A stretch of 64,000 nucleotides of DNA from Erwinia sp. JUb26. Lineage in GTDB: Bacteria; Pseudomonadota; Gammaproteobacteria; Enterobacterales; Enterobacteriaceae. Below the pieces are notes generated by a model. It saw nothing but the letters and a program-made list of their open reading frames with translations, did not search any database and had not been told where the DNA came from. The stretch lies in the NCBI RefSeq assembly GCF_003751505.1, contig NZ_RJVB01000001.1, positions 124,001 to 188,000 on the forward strand, given 5' to 3'. Made by a program: the position numbers and the translations under genes. Below, in pieces: positions 48,531 to 57,289 of the stretch (its first letter is position 1; each line of letters begins with the position of its first letter).

Positions 48531-49973
48531 TTAGTCGACGCGCAGCACCCGGCTGGTGTTGGTGGTGCCGGTGGTGCTCATCACATCGCCCTGGGTGACG
48601 ATAACCAGGTCACCGGAGACCAGGAAGCCTTTCTCACGCAGCAGATTGATCGCATCGTGCGCGGCCGCCACGCCGTCGTTGTGGCTGTCGAAGAACACCG
48701 GAGTCACACCGCGATAAAGAGCGGTCAGATTCAGGGTGCTTTCATGGCGGGACATCGCAAAGATTGGCAGGCCGGAGGTAATGCGCGAGGTCATCAGCGC
48801 GGTACGACCAGACTCGGTCATGGTGATGATCGCCGTGACGCCCTGCAGGTGGTTAGCCGCGTACATTGCGGACATCGCAATCGCTTCTTCGATGTTATCG
48901 AACTGCACTTCCAGACGGTGTTTGGAGACGTTGATACTCGGGACTTTCTCCGCGCCCAGGCACACTTTAGCCATCGCCGACACGGTTTCAGCCGGGTACT
49001 GGCCCGCTGCAGTTTCCGCTGACAGCATCACTGCATCGGTACCGTCCAGTACGGCGTTGGCCACGTCCATCACCTCTGCACGGGTCGGCATCGGGTTGGT
49101 GATCATTGATTCCATCATCTGGGTGGCGGTGATCACTGAACGGTTCAGCTGACGCGCGCGGCTGATCAGCGCTTTCTGAATACCGACCAGTTCCGGATCG
49201 CCAATCTCAACGCCCAGATCGCCGCGGGCAACCATCACCACGTCGGAGGCGAGGATGATGTCATCCATAGCTTCCTGAGTGGCAACCGCTTCAGCACGCT
49301 CAACTTTAGAGACGATCTTCGCCTCACAGCCCGCCTCGCGCGCCAGACGGCGTGCGTAGTTCAAATCTTCGCCACAGCGAGGGAAGGAAACGGCCAGATA
49401 GTCCACGCCGATCTTCGCGGCGGTCAGGATGTCGGCTTTATCTTTTTCGGTCAGCGCTTCGGCTGACAGGCCGCCGCCCAGTTTGTTAATACCTTTGTTG
49501 TTGGAGAGTGGGCCACCGACGGTCACCTCGGTGAAGACCTTCATCCCCTGAACTTCCAGCACTTTTAGCTGTACGCGGCCGTCGTCCAGCAGCAGGATAT
49601 CGCCGGGCACCACGTCAGCGGGCAGGCCTTTATAATCGATACCGACTTTCTCTTTATCGCCTTCGCCTTTGCCCAGGCTGGCATCCAGCAGGAAGCGTTC
49701 CCCGATATTCAGGAAGACTTTGCCTTCTTTAAAGGTGGAAACGCGGATTTTCGGCCCCTGGAGGTCACCCAGAATGGCAACATGGCGGCCCAGTTTAGCG
49801 GCAATCACGCGAACGTTGTCGGCGCGTTTCTGATGGTCTTCCGCTGTGCCATGTGAGAAGTTCAGACGAACGACATTGGCGCCTGCTGCGATGATTTTTT
49901 CAAGGTTATTATCGCGATCGGTGGCAGGCCCCAGTGTGGTTACAATCTTGGTTCTTCTGAGACGTCTTGACAT
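48531..49973 (-). CDS. pykA: Pyruvate kinase II
   Basis: A 480-residue glycolytic enzyme converting phosphoenolpyruvate and ADP to pyruvate and ATP. It begins [14 protein letters not shown]. The active-site blocks [36 protein letters not shown] and [12 protein letters not shown] are all present. The length and sequence type are those of the AMP-activated PykA, not PykF. A CGGAG site precedes the ATG. Confidence 0.96.
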   Translation of the reverse strand: MSRRLRRTKIVTTLGPATDRDNNLEKIIAAGANVVRLNFSHGTAEDHQKRADNVRVIAAKLGRHVAILGDLQGPKIRVSTFKEGKVFLNIGERFLLDASLGKGEGDKEKVGIDYKGLPADVVPGDILLLDDGRVQLKVLEVQGMKVFTEVTVGGPLSNNKGINKLGGGLSAEALTEKDKADILTAAKIGVDYLAVSFPRCGEDLNYARRLAREAGCEAKIVSKVERAEAVATQEAMDDIILASDVVMVARGDLGVEIGDPELVGIQKALISRARQLNRSVITATQMMESMITNPMPTRAEVMDVANAVLDGTDAVMLSAETAAGQYPAETVSAMAKVCLGAEKVPSINVSKHRLEVQFDNIEEAIAMSAMYAANHLQGVTAIITMTESGRTALMTSRITSGLPIFAMSRHESTLNLTALYRGVTPVFFDSHNDGVAAAHDAINLLREKGFLVSGDLVIVTQGDVMSTTGTTNTSRVLRVD

Positions 49974-50090
49974 GTATAACTCCGTTGACTTTTAGTGTGG
50001 TGTTGCAAGTGCAAGCACTACCAGGTTTTATCTCTGGGTACAGGGAAGGTACGGACAAACCCGAACCTTCATCGTCGTTACTAATGAAAA

Positions 50091-50957
50091 CTAATGACTG
50101 CTGTTAACCTGGCCTTCCTTTTCCAGACGCGACTCTTTCAGTGCATCCTTTACCCGTTTCAGATTATCGCGAAACTTCGCGCCGCGCCGCAGGGTAAAAC
50201 CGGTGGCCAGCACGTCGATCAGCGTCAGCTGAGCAAGGCGCGAAACCATCGGCATGTAAATATCGGTATCTTCCGGGACATCAAGGGTCAGCGCCAGGGT
50301 GGCCTCGCGCGCCAGCGGCGAGTCGGGCGAGGTAATCGCCACCACCGTGGCATCATTTTCCCGCGCCAGCCTTGCCAGTTCGACCATGGATTTGGTGCGC
50401 CCGGTATGGGAGATCAGCACCATCACATCTCCCTCATTGCTGTTCATACAGCTCATGCGCTGCATCACAATATCATCGGAATAGATCACTGGCACATTGA
50501 AGCGAAAAAATTTATTCATCGCATCATGCGCCACGGCGGCCGACGCACCCAAACCAAAAAAAGCAATTTTCTTTGACTGCGTCAGTAAATCAACGGCACG
50601 ATTGACGGCGCTGGTATCCAGACTCTGTTTTACCCGGTCCAGCCCGGCCATCGCCGACTCGAAAATTTTACCGGAATAGGATTCTACGCTGTCTTCCTGT
50701 TCGACATTACGGCTGACGTAGGGCGTGCCGTTGGCCAGGCTTTGCGCCAGCTGTAGCTTAAAGTCAGGGAAGCCTTTGGTATTCAGTCGATGGCAGAAGC
50801 GGTTCACGGTAGGTTCACTGACGCCTGCTGCTTTTGCCAGCAGGGCAATGCTGGAATGCATCGCGGTAGCGGGGGAGTCGAGGATAACGACGGCAACTTT
50901 GCGCTCGGATTTGCTTAAATTTTCCAGACAGGATTGAATTTTTTCCAGCATATTCAT
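50091..50957 (-). CDS. hexR: RpiR-family regulator HexR
   Basis: A 288-residue repressor of central carbon genes that senses 2-keto-3-deoxy-6-phosphogluconate. It has an N-terminal helix-turn-helix (ALLAKAAGVSEPTVNRFCHRL, about residues 40-62) and a C-terminal SIS sugar-phosphate domain (IAFFGLGASAAVAHDAMNKFFR, LISHTGRTKSMVELARLA). The ATG at 50957 gives MNMLEKIQS as in E. coli; an in-frame GTG lies 12 bp upstream. It is divergent from zwf, with HexR-like sites between. Confidence 0.95.
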   Translation of the reverse strand: MNMLEKIQSCLENLSKSERKVAVVILDSPATAMHSSIALLAKAAGVSEPTVNRFCHRLNTKGFPDFKLQLAQSLANGTPYVSRNVEQEDSVESYSGKIFESAMAGLDRVKQSLDTSAVNRAVDLLTQSKKIAFFGLGASAAVAHDAMNKFFRFNVPVIYSDDIVMQRMSCMNSNEGDVMVLISHTGRTKSMVELARLARENDATVVAITSPDSPLAREATLALTLDVPEDTDIYMPMVSRLAQLTLIDVLATGFTLRRGAKFRDNLKRVKDALKESRLEKEGQVNSSH

Positions 50958-51015
50958 AGGTATAACCACTCATACATTCTGACGATTTCAATCAAAGGAG
51001 AAATCGATGTCATTT

Positions 51016-51030
51016 TGTAGAGAATATACA
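51016..51030. promoter_or_regulatory. Possible HexR site near hexR
   Basis: TGTAGAGAATATACA keeps the TGTA/TACA arms and 15-bp length of HexR operators. It lies 59 bp upstream of hexR, a possible autoregulation site. Confidence 0.4.
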
Positions 51031-51267
51031 ATGCGCTACGGCAAAGACGGCAGTAGCATGATGATAAAACTTTACATTTTTTACCATAGTTTGAGCTGCG
51101 TCAGATTTTCAGAACGGTAATAACATCATCAGAACTGATGGTTTATTACGCAAAGTCTAGACGCAGATCTGCAATTATTGCCAGTTATTTAAGCATCGAA
51201 TTGAATACATTGTGCCAGAGTCGCCTCGCCTGGTTTACGCGGGCCGGGCAAACGAAGTACAGTGTGC

Positions 51268-51282
51268 TGAAATAAAATTACA
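51268..51282. promoter_or_regulatory. HexR operator before zwf
   Basis: TGAAATAAAATTACA differs by one base from the HexR consensus TGTAATWAAATTACA. It is 62 bp upstream of the zwf start, where repression would be expected. Confidence 0.65.
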
Positions 51283-51344
51283 ATAAGATCTGTCCAACTA
51301 CGGAACCTACATGGACAGTCTAATCCTGCAACGAGGAGAATGAA

Positions 51345-52820
51345 ATGGCGGTTACACAAACAGCCCAGGCGTGCGATCTGGTGATTTTCGGCGCCAAAGG
51401 CGATCTTGCGCGCCGGAAACTGTTGCCCTCTCTGTACCAGTTAGAAAAAGCGGGCCAGATCCATGAAGAATCACGCATCATCGGCGTAGGCCGTGCGGAA
51501 TGGGACAAAGCGGCCTATACCAAAGTGGTGCGCGAAGCGCTGGAAACCTTCATGAAGGAAAAAATTGACGAAGCGCTGTGGGATAAACTCAGCAGCCGAC
51601 TCGATTTCTGCAACCTGGATGTGAATGACAGCAGCCATTTCCCGCGTCTGGGCAAAATGCTTGACCAGAAAAAACGCGTGACCATCAACTATTTCGCCAT
51701 GCCGCCAAGCACTTTCGGCGCGATCTGTCAGGGTCTGGGCCAGGCGAAGCTGAACGCCCAACCGGCGCGCGTGGTGATGGAAAAACCGTTAGGCACCTCG
51801 TTGCTGACCTCTCAGGAGATCAACGATCAGGTTGGCGAATACTTCGAAGAAAGGCAGGTCTTCCGCATCGACCACTATCTGGGTAAAGAAACCGTTCTTA
51901 ACCTGCTGGCGCTGCGCTTCGCTAACTCACTGTTTGCGTCCAACTGGGATAACCGCACCATCGACAGCGTGCAGATCACCGTGTCGGAAGAAGTAGGTAT
52001 CGAAGGCCGCTGGGGCTACTTCGATAAAGCGGGCCAGATGCGCGATATGATCCAGAACCACCTGCTGCAGGTGCTGACGATGATCGCCATGTCGCCGCCG
52101 GCCGATCTCTCCGCTGACCGCATCCGCGATGAAAAAGTCAAAGTGCTGCGCTCCCTGCGCCGCATCGATCAGACCAACGTGCGTGAGAAAACCGTACGCG
52201 GTCAGTACACCTCCGGTTTCGTACAGGGTAAAAAAGTCCCCGGTTACCTGGAAGAAGAGGGTGCGAATAAGCAGAGCAGCACTGAAACCTTCGTGTCAAT
52301 CCGCGTGGATATCGACGACTGGCGCTGGGCTGGCGTGCCGTTCTACCTGCGTACCGGTAAGCGCCTGCCGACCAAATGCTCTGAAGTGGTGGTGTACTTC
52401 AAAAATCCCGCGCTGAACCTGTTTAAGGATACCTGGCCGGAGCTGCCGCAGAACAAACTGACCATTCGCCTGCAGCCGGACGAAGGCGTGGAAATCGAGA
52501 TCCTGAACAAGGTTCCGGGCCTGGACCACAAGCACAACCTGCAGAAAACCAAGCTGGATCTGAGCTTCTCCGAAACCTTCAACCAGTCGCACCTGGCGGA
52601 TGCCTATGAGCGCCTGCTGCTGGAAACCATGCGCGGTATTCAGGCGCTGTTCGTGCGTCGTGACGAAGTGGAAGAAGCCTGGAAGTGGGTCGACTCCATC
52701 ATGGACGCGTGGGCTGCCGACAAAGACGCACCTAAGCCGTATCAGGCGGGAACCTGGGGCCCGGTGGCTTCCGTCGCGATGATCACGCGTGATGGTCGTT
52801 CATGGAATGAAATCGAGTAA
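51345..52820 (+). CDS. zwf: Glucose-6-phosphate 1-dehydrogenase
   Basis: A 491-residue enzyme oxidising glucose-6-phosphate to 6-phosphogluconolactone with NADP+. The coenzyme motif is [17 protein letters not shown] and the active site [30 protein letters not shown] precedes the ATG. The upstream region (50958-51344) holds the HexR-like sites and no gene. A terminator follows; the next gene is eda, not edd. Confidence 0.97.
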   Translation: MAVTQTAQACDLVIFGAKGDLARRKLLPSLYQLEKAGQIHEESRIIGVGRAEWDKAAYTKVVREALETFMKEKIDEALWDKLSSRLDFCNLDVNDSSHFPRLGKMLDQKKRVTINYFAMPPSTFGAICQGLGQAKLNAQPARVVMEKPLGTSLLTSQEINDQVGEYFEERQVFRIDHYLGKETVLNLLALRFANSLFASNWDNRTIDSVQITVSEEVGIEGRWGYFDKAGQMRDMIQNHLLQVLTMIAMSPPADLSADRIRDEKVKVLRSLRRIDQTNVREKTVRGQYTSGFVQGKKVPGYLEEEGANKQSSTETFVSIRVDIDDWRWAGVPFYLRTGKRLPTKCSEVVVYFKNPALNLFKDTWPELPQNKLTIRLQPDEGVEIEILNKVPGLDHKHNLQKTKLDLSFSETFNQSHLADAYERLLLETMRGIQALFVRRDEVEEAWKWVDSIMDAWAADKDAPKPYQAGTWGPVASVAMITRDGRSWNEIE

Positions 52821-52847
52821 GGCGTTCTGACGTCTTCAGGCAATCAG

Positions 52848-52880
52848 CGGCCCCACTGCACAGTGCGGGCCGTTTTTTTT
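52848..52880 (+). terminator. Terminator after zwf
   Basis: Nested stem CGGCCC...GGGCCG with inner CACTGCACAGTG, followed by eight T residues. Confidence 0.87.
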
Positions 52881-53092
52881 ATGCCTGAGCCGCGGCGGGC
52901 AGCTCACCTCGGTCATATTTCGAAAACATCCCACTGTAAAAAATATTTTTGAACCTGTGTTTTAAAAATTTGCGAGAGCGATAGACGATCCTCGTGCACT
53001 GTTGTAAGGTAAGTCACCGTTTCAGAACCACCGCATGATATTTGCCTGCTATCTCAAACAGAGAAAGCACGCCAGACAGGAGAAAGTTGTTA

Positions 53093-53731
53093 ATGAGTAA
53101 CTGGAAAACAAGCGCAGAACAGATCCTGACCACCGGCCCGGTTGTCCCGGTGATTGTCGTTAACAAACTGGAACATGCGGTGCCAATGGCCAAAGCGCTG
53201 GTCGCCGGTGGTGTGCGCGTGCTGGAAGTGACCCTGCGTACCCCGTGCGCGCTTGATGCGTTGAAAGCGATGGTGAAAGAAGTCCCGGAAGCGATCGTCG
53301 GTGCCGGTACGGTACTGAACGCACAGCAGCTGAAAGAAGTGACCGATGCCGGTGCACAGTTTGTTATCAGCCCGGGCCTGACCGAGCCGCTGCTGCGTGC
53401 CGCCGTCGACGGTCCGGTGCCGTTGATCCCGGGTATCAGCACCGTTTCTGAACTGATGACCGGTCTGGATTACGGCCTGCGCGAGTTCAAGTTCTTCCCG
53501 GCGGAAGCCAACGGCGGCGTCAAGGCGCTGCAGGCGATTGGCGGACCGTTCCCGCAGGTGCGTTTCTGCCCGACCGGGGGGATTTCTCCTGCGAACTATC
53601 GTGACTATCTGGCGCTGAAAAGCGTGCTGTGCATCGGCGGTTCATGGCTGGTGCCAGCCGATGCGCTGGAAGCGGGCGATTATGATCGGATCACCCGTCT
53701 GGCGCAGGAAGCGGTGGCTGGTGCGCGTTAA
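53093..53731 (+). CDS. eda: KDPG/KHG aldolase
   Basis: A 212-residue class I aldolase splitting 2-keto-3-deoxy-6-phosphogluconate into pyruvate and glyceraldehyde-3-phosphate. The Schiff-base lysine is K133 in EFKFFPAE, and Glu45 lies in [15 protein letters not shown]. It has its own ACAGGAG site. It stands 272 bp after zwf with a terminator between, so it is transcribed separately. With edd missing here it may serve mainly hexuronate and oxaloacetate/hydroxyketoglutarate routes. Confidence 0.96.
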   Translation: MSNWKTSAEQILTTGPVVPVIVVNKLEHAVPMAKALVAGGVRVLEVTLRTPCALDALKAMVKEVPEAIVGAGTVLNAQQLKEVTDAGAQFVISPGLTEPLLRAAVDGPVPLIPGISTVSELMTGLDYGLREFKFFPAEANGGVKALQAIGGPFPQVRFCPTGGISPANYRDYLALKSVLCIGGSWLVPADALEAGDYDRITRLAQEAVAGAR

Positions 53732-53790
53732 TGCGTGACGGATTGTGGCGGTAGTCGCGTCGTTTATCTGACCACGGTTTAAGAATTTAA

Positions 53791-53823
53791 GGCCGCTATC
53801 TTTTTGGGATGGCGGTTTTTTTA
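53791..53823 (+). terminator. Terminator after eda
   Basis: Imperfect stem GCCGCTATC/GGATGGCGG followed by seven T residues. Confidence 0.7.
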
Positions 53824-53844
53824 TGGGTTGGAAAAATGTTATTT

Positions 53845-53870
53845 GGCTGTGGCTGTGGCTGTGGCTGTGG
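53845..53870. repeat. Hexanucleotide microsatellite (GGCTGT)4
   Basis: Four perfect copies of GGCTGT plus a partial fifth, in non-coding sequence between eda and gstA. A frame across it would encode WLWLWLWLW, which I do not accept as a gene. Confidence 0.8.
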
Positions 53871-53966
53871 TGTTCGGGGCGCATCCTCTGCGTAGTCGGG
53901 CGTCCTCGCGTCACGCCGAGTGTGATGCCTTCGGCTTCGGCAGCGTGCCTTTCGGGCCGGTCCTGG

Positions 53967-53983
53967 GCGGGCATCCTGCCCGC
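53967..53983. repeat. GC-rich palindrome near the gstA 3' end
   Basis: Perfect 7-bp arms GCGGGCA/TGCCCGC with a 3-nt loop. There is no T-run. It may be a REP-type unit or a transcript-stabilising hairpin. Confidence 0.4.
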
Positions 53984-54006
53984 GCCAGACCTGACCAGTC
54001 TGATTT

Positions 54007-54606
54007 TTATCGCTCAGCAAGCAGAGCAGCCTGCACCGCCGGTCGTGCCTCAATGCGCGTCATATAAGTCGACAGCGCAGGCCAGCGATTGAGGTCGATG
54101 GCGAAGAACCGGCACCAGCGCAATACGGTAAACAGATAGGCATCGGCAACGCTAAACGTCGCTCCCGCCAGATAGTCACTCTCTGAAAGGCGACGCTGGA
54201 GGTAATCGAACCGCCGGAGCAGCTTTTCGCAAATGGTCGACCGGGCTTCCTCGGGCAACGTAGTGTTAAACAACGGCGCTGAGCCGGCATGGATTTCGCT
54301 GGTGATGAAATTCAGCCACTCCTGCAAACGCAGCCGGTCCCAGCTGCCTGCTTTAGGCACCAGCCCGCATTCCGGTTTCAGTTCGGCCAGATACTGCACG
54401 ATAACCGGCCCCTCGGTCAGAATCTGACCCTCTGTAAGTTCAAGCGCAGCCACATAACCTTTGGGATTAATGGCGAGAAAATCCCGCCCGTCCGCGGTTT
54501 TCTTGGTTTTATTGTCCACCTTAATCAGTTCGAACGGCAGGCCAAGCTCGCGCAGAACGATATGCGGTGAAAGCGAGCAGGTATCAGGTGCGTAATAGAG
54601 CTTCAT
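54007..54606 (-). CDS. gstA: Glutathione S-transferase
   Basis: A 199-residue GST. The N-terminal thioredoxin-like domain starts MKLYYAPDTCSLSPHIVLRE with the beta-class cysteine C10; NPKGYVAALEL and ILTEGPVIVQYLAE form the glutathione site. The helical C-terminal domain includes FSVADAYLFTVLRW. It resembles E. coli GstA. AGGAG lies 6 nt before the ATG at 54606. It is divergent from a LysR regulator that may control it. Confidence 0.9.
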   Translation of the reverse strand: MKLYYAPDTCSLSPHIVLRELGLPFELIKVDNKTKKTADGRDFLAINPKGYVAALELTEGQILTEGPVIVQYLAELKPECGLVPKAGSWDRLRLQEWLNFITSEIHAGSAPLFNTTLPEEARSTICEKLLRRFDYLQRRLSESDYLAGATFSVADAYLFTVLRWCRFFAIDLNRWPALSTYMTRIEARPAVQAALLAER

Positions 54607-54736
54607 AGTGACTCCTGGAACGTTAATCATCAGCGATGCGCGCTGTCATCAGGCGCTGGGGACACTATGTTTATCGCGAGTATTTCTGTAAAATTAATCT
54701 TCAAATCGATAAGCATTAGCTGAGCTACTGAACATT

Positions 54737-55615
54737 ATGATGAACCTTCTTCACTGGCGCCTGCTGGTGGCTGCGGCTGAGGCGAGCAGCATCTCGCGTG
54801 CCGCAGAGCGTGTTGGCATTACCCAGTCCGGTGCCAGCCAGGCGATTGCTCAGCTGGAAGCCTCACTGGGCTTCCCGGTCTTTATCCGCGAACGGCGACA
54901 TTTTTCCGTCACCGCGCTGGGCGAACGGGTTGTCGCCCATGCGCGTAACATGATCGCGGAGCTGGACGCGATCCGCGACCTGGCCAACGACAGCCGGGGA
55001 CTAAGCAACGGACGCATCCGGCTTGGCAGCTTTCCCTCGGTGATATCCACGCTGCTACCGGCACTGCTGCGCGATTTTCACCGCCTGCATCCGGGTATCG
55101 ATCTGGTCGCGCTGGAAGGTAGCGATGAGGAAGTTGAGGCATGGCTGGAAACGGATACCGTCGAGCTGGGAGTGGTGCTCAACCCGGCATCAGGTCGGGC
55201 GGAGGTGGTGCTGGGGCGTGATGAATGGGTCGCCGTGCTGCCAGCGGGCCACGCGCTTGCCCGGCGCGCAAGTCACGGTGGCGTCACGCTTGATGAGCTG
55301 GCCGCCCAACCATTTATACTGGCGACCGGGGGATGTACGGTGAACGGAAAAAGTCTGGTGGAGCAGGCCGGGCTGCACCTGTCCGACGTGAGGGTAACGG
55401 TGCGCGACTGGATCAGCGCCTGCATGCTGGTGCGCGAAGCCATGGGCGTGGCGATTATACCTCAATCGGCCCTGCCAGAAGAGCAGCGGGGCCTGCGCGT
55501 GCTGCCGCTGACGCCGACCATCCACCGCGAGTTTGGTCTGGTGTGCTCACCGGCAGGCCGGTCTTCCCGGGCAACGCAGGCGCTGCTGGCGGGATTAAAA
55601 AAACGCTGTCGTTGA
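54737..55615 (+). CDS. LysR-family transcriptional regulator
   Basis: A 292-residue LysR protein with an N-terminal winged helix (LVAAAEASSISRAAERVGITQSGASQAIAQLEASLG, about residues 10-45) and a periplasmic-binding-like effector domain (GRIRLGSFPSVISTLLPALL onward). It is divergent from gstA, 130 bp away, so the GST gene is the obvious candidate target. The effector is unknown. The first of two adjacent ATGs is used. Confidence 0.9.
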   Translation: MMNLLHWRLLVAAAEASSISRAAERVGITQSGASQAIAQLEASLGFPVFIRERRHFSVTALGERVVAHARNMIAELDAIRDLANDSRGLSNGRIRLGSFPSVISTLLPALLRDFHRLHPGIDLVALEGSDEEVEAWLETDTVELGVVLNPASGRAEVVLGRDEWVAVLPAGHALARRASHGGVTLDELAAQPFILATGGCTVNGKSLVEQAGLHLSDVRVTVRDWISACMLVREAMGVAIIPQSALPEEQRGLRVLPLTPTIHREFGLVCSPAGRSSRATQALLAGLKKRCR

Positions 55616-55637
55616 CGCGATCGCCCCGGCACTTTAC

Positions 55638-56282
55638 CTAGCGGTTAACCGTAATCCCCATCCTGTCCAGCAGCACCAGCGCCTGAACGCTGTCGAGCGT
55701 CACCCCTTCAAGGTTCATTCCACGGAGGTCAAGATCGCCCAGCTCGGCACCGCTCAAATCGCAGTAGGTGACGTTGACGCTGGCCCAGTCAAATGAGGCA
55801 AATTCTCCGCCGGACAGGTCGGAGCCGCTGAACGTGGCGCCGCGTGCAACCACGCCGAGCCAGCGGTTGTCCTTCAGCTCACATTTCTCGAGCACGGCTT
55901 TCGATAGGTTGGCATAGCTGAGGTTGCTGCCGGTGATGATCGCGCTGCAAAACCAGCTGCGGGTGGTGATCATATTCATAAAGCTGGCTTCACGAAAGTC
56001 AGCGCCCTGTAACCGACAGTCGCGGATTTCTATGCCCAGCGCGCTGGCACTTCTGAAATCGGCCATGGTCAAGTCACAGCTTTTGAAGCAGGCATCCTTG
56101 AGGATTGCGCGGCGGAAGTTCGCTCCCTGCTGCGTCTCTTTGTCATAAAACGCGCATCCGGTGAAGACGGTGCCGGTCAGGTCGGCACCCGAGAAATCAC
56201 AGTTCAGAAAGGACGCATTCTCAATTTTCTCGCCGGTGAATCTGCCTGCGGCGATCATTTCATCGTTCAGTATCAATGCCAT
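55638..56282 (-). CDS. Qnr-family pentapeptide repeat protein
   Basis: A 214-residue right-handed beta-helix protein, the same length as QnrB proteins and clearly of that type: RFTGEKIENASFLNCDFSGADL, FKSCDLTMADFRSASALGIEI, FMNMITTRSWFCSA and SGSDLSGGEFASFDW mirror plasmid QnrB blocks. Repeats of A(D/N)LXX run through the chain with two loops as in Qnr. These proteins mimic DNA and protect gyrase and topoisomerase IV from quinolones. It is chromosomal here, with no integron or transposase nearby, so it is probably an intrinsic gene. A near-LexA site lies just upstream. Confidence 0.9.
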   Translation of the reverse strand: MALILNDEMIAAGRFTGEKIENASFLNCDFSGADLTGTVFTGCAFYDKETQQGANFRRAILKDACFKSCDLTMADFRSASALGIEIRDCRLQGADFREASFMNMITTRSWFCSAIITGSNLSYANLSKAVLEKCELKDNRWLGVVARGATFSGSDLSGGEFASFDWASVNVTYCDLSGAELGDLDLRGMNLEGVTLDSVQALVLLDRMGITVNR

Positions 56283-56290
56283 CTAAAAGC

Positions 56291-56306
56291 CTGTTTATCT
56301 GCACCG
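56291..56306 (-). promoter_or_regulatory. Degenerate LexA-like box before the qnr-like gene
   Basis: CTGT-N8-ACCG on the plus strand is one base from CTGT-N8-ACAG. It sits 8 bp before the start codon and overlaps the only weak ribosome-binding site. Plasmid qnrB genes are SOS-controlled through LexA, which makes this worth testing. Confidence 0.35.
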
Positions 56307-56425
56307 TTGTTCAGCGCATTCTAATCGGGCTGCAAGGGCAAGGAAACCGCCCCGATGAGTTCAGGGGCGGGAAGCGCACAAACGTCAAAACGGCTTTTGT
56401 GAATAGTCGTTATGGGTTGCCGAAA

Positions 56426-57193
56426 TTAAACTGCCGACAGGCCAAATTGATGCTTCAGCAGTTCGGTAATCTCATCATCCGTCAGCTGCCTGTTTTCAAC
56501 ACCGTTCGCGGTAACCGTTTTCAGTCTGTCGCCGAGCAAAATCAGCCGTCCTTCAGGTTTATGCTGCACGATCACCCGTTTATGCACGAAGATAGCATCG
56601 GGATGGGTAGAGTTAAGATAGTTGGCCGGGGCAAAATCAATCCACTCCTGCGGCGTCAGATCGAAGCCGTACTGATTGCACCATTCGCCCTCAACCTTCG
56701 CCTGTAACAGATACTCGCCGCTGGCGTCGCGGGACAGCCGAAAGGTATCGAAATCCTGAATAATATCGCTATCAAGGTCGTCCAGCGCCATTGGTGCGCG
56801 GATACCGTAGCTGCCGAATCCCAGATCGCAAAGCCACTGACGGCCATCAACCTCGGCAATCACCGCCATATGGGTTTTCGGCCGCCGCACCGGGTAGAAC
56901 ATTGGGCGGGCGGCGACGAAACGGTAAGGAATGCTCAGCGCCTCCAGCGCCATGGCAAACAGCCCGTTAACCTCATAACAGTAGCCGCCGCGATGCTGCT
57001 TCAGCACCTTATCGGCAATCTCGTCGGGGTCCAGCGAGACGATTCTTCCTGCCTGCACATCCAGATTCTCAAACGGCACCGCAAAAAGCTGATGGCGCAT
57101 CAGCGCATGCAGCGTGACGGTATCGGCGGCGGCGGGGCCGGTGTAGTTGATACGGTGGAAATAGCTCAACAGATCAAAGTTGTTACTGTGCAT
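56426..57193 (-). CDS. Arylamine N-acetyltransferase
   Basis: A 255-residue NAT-family enzyme moving acetyl from acetyl-CoA to arylamines or hydrazines. The Cys-His-Asp triad is C72 in RGGYCYEVNG, H108 in PKTHMAVIA and D123 in LCDLGFGS. It is somewhat shorter than E. coli NhoA (281), ending at HQFGLSAV. Divergent from a MocR regulator with a large palindrome between, so the two are likely linked in control. Confidence 0.88.
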   Translation of the reverse strand: MHSNNFDLLSYFHRINYTGPAAADTVTLHALMRHQLFAVPFENLDVQAGRIVSLDPDEIADKVLKQHRGGYCYEVNGLFAMALEALSIPYRFVAARPMFYPVRRPKTHMAVIAEVDGRQWLCDLGFGSYGIRAPMALDDLDSDIIQDFDTFRLSRDASGEYLLQAKVEGEWCNQYGFDLTPQEWIDFAPANYLNSTHPDAIFVHKRVIVQHKPEGRLILLGDRLKTVTANGVENRQLTDDEITELLKHQFGLSAV

Positions 57194-57246
57194 AATGCCT
57201 CCTTAACTGGCTGGTGGTCGACACTATAGAAGGCATCACGCATTGG

Positions 57247-57283
57247 CTGTATAGTCAGATTTATCGAAAATCAGACTGTACAG
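57247..57283. promoter_or_regulatory. Large palindrome between nat and the mocR-type gene
   Basis: Arms of 16 bp (57247-57262 and 57268-57283), CTGTATAGTCAGATTT and AAATCAGACTGTACAG, match at 14 of 16 positions with a 5-bp spacer. It ends 6 bp before the start codon of the MocR gene, a good place for autoregulation. Confidence 0.6.
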
Positions 57284-57289
57284 ATCGCC

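Noticed and set aside
53823..54092. Small frames encoding WLWLWLWLW across the GGCTGT repeats
   Set aside because: Product is a translation of a microsatellite; it overlaps the gstA 3' end and lacks a ribosome-binding site.
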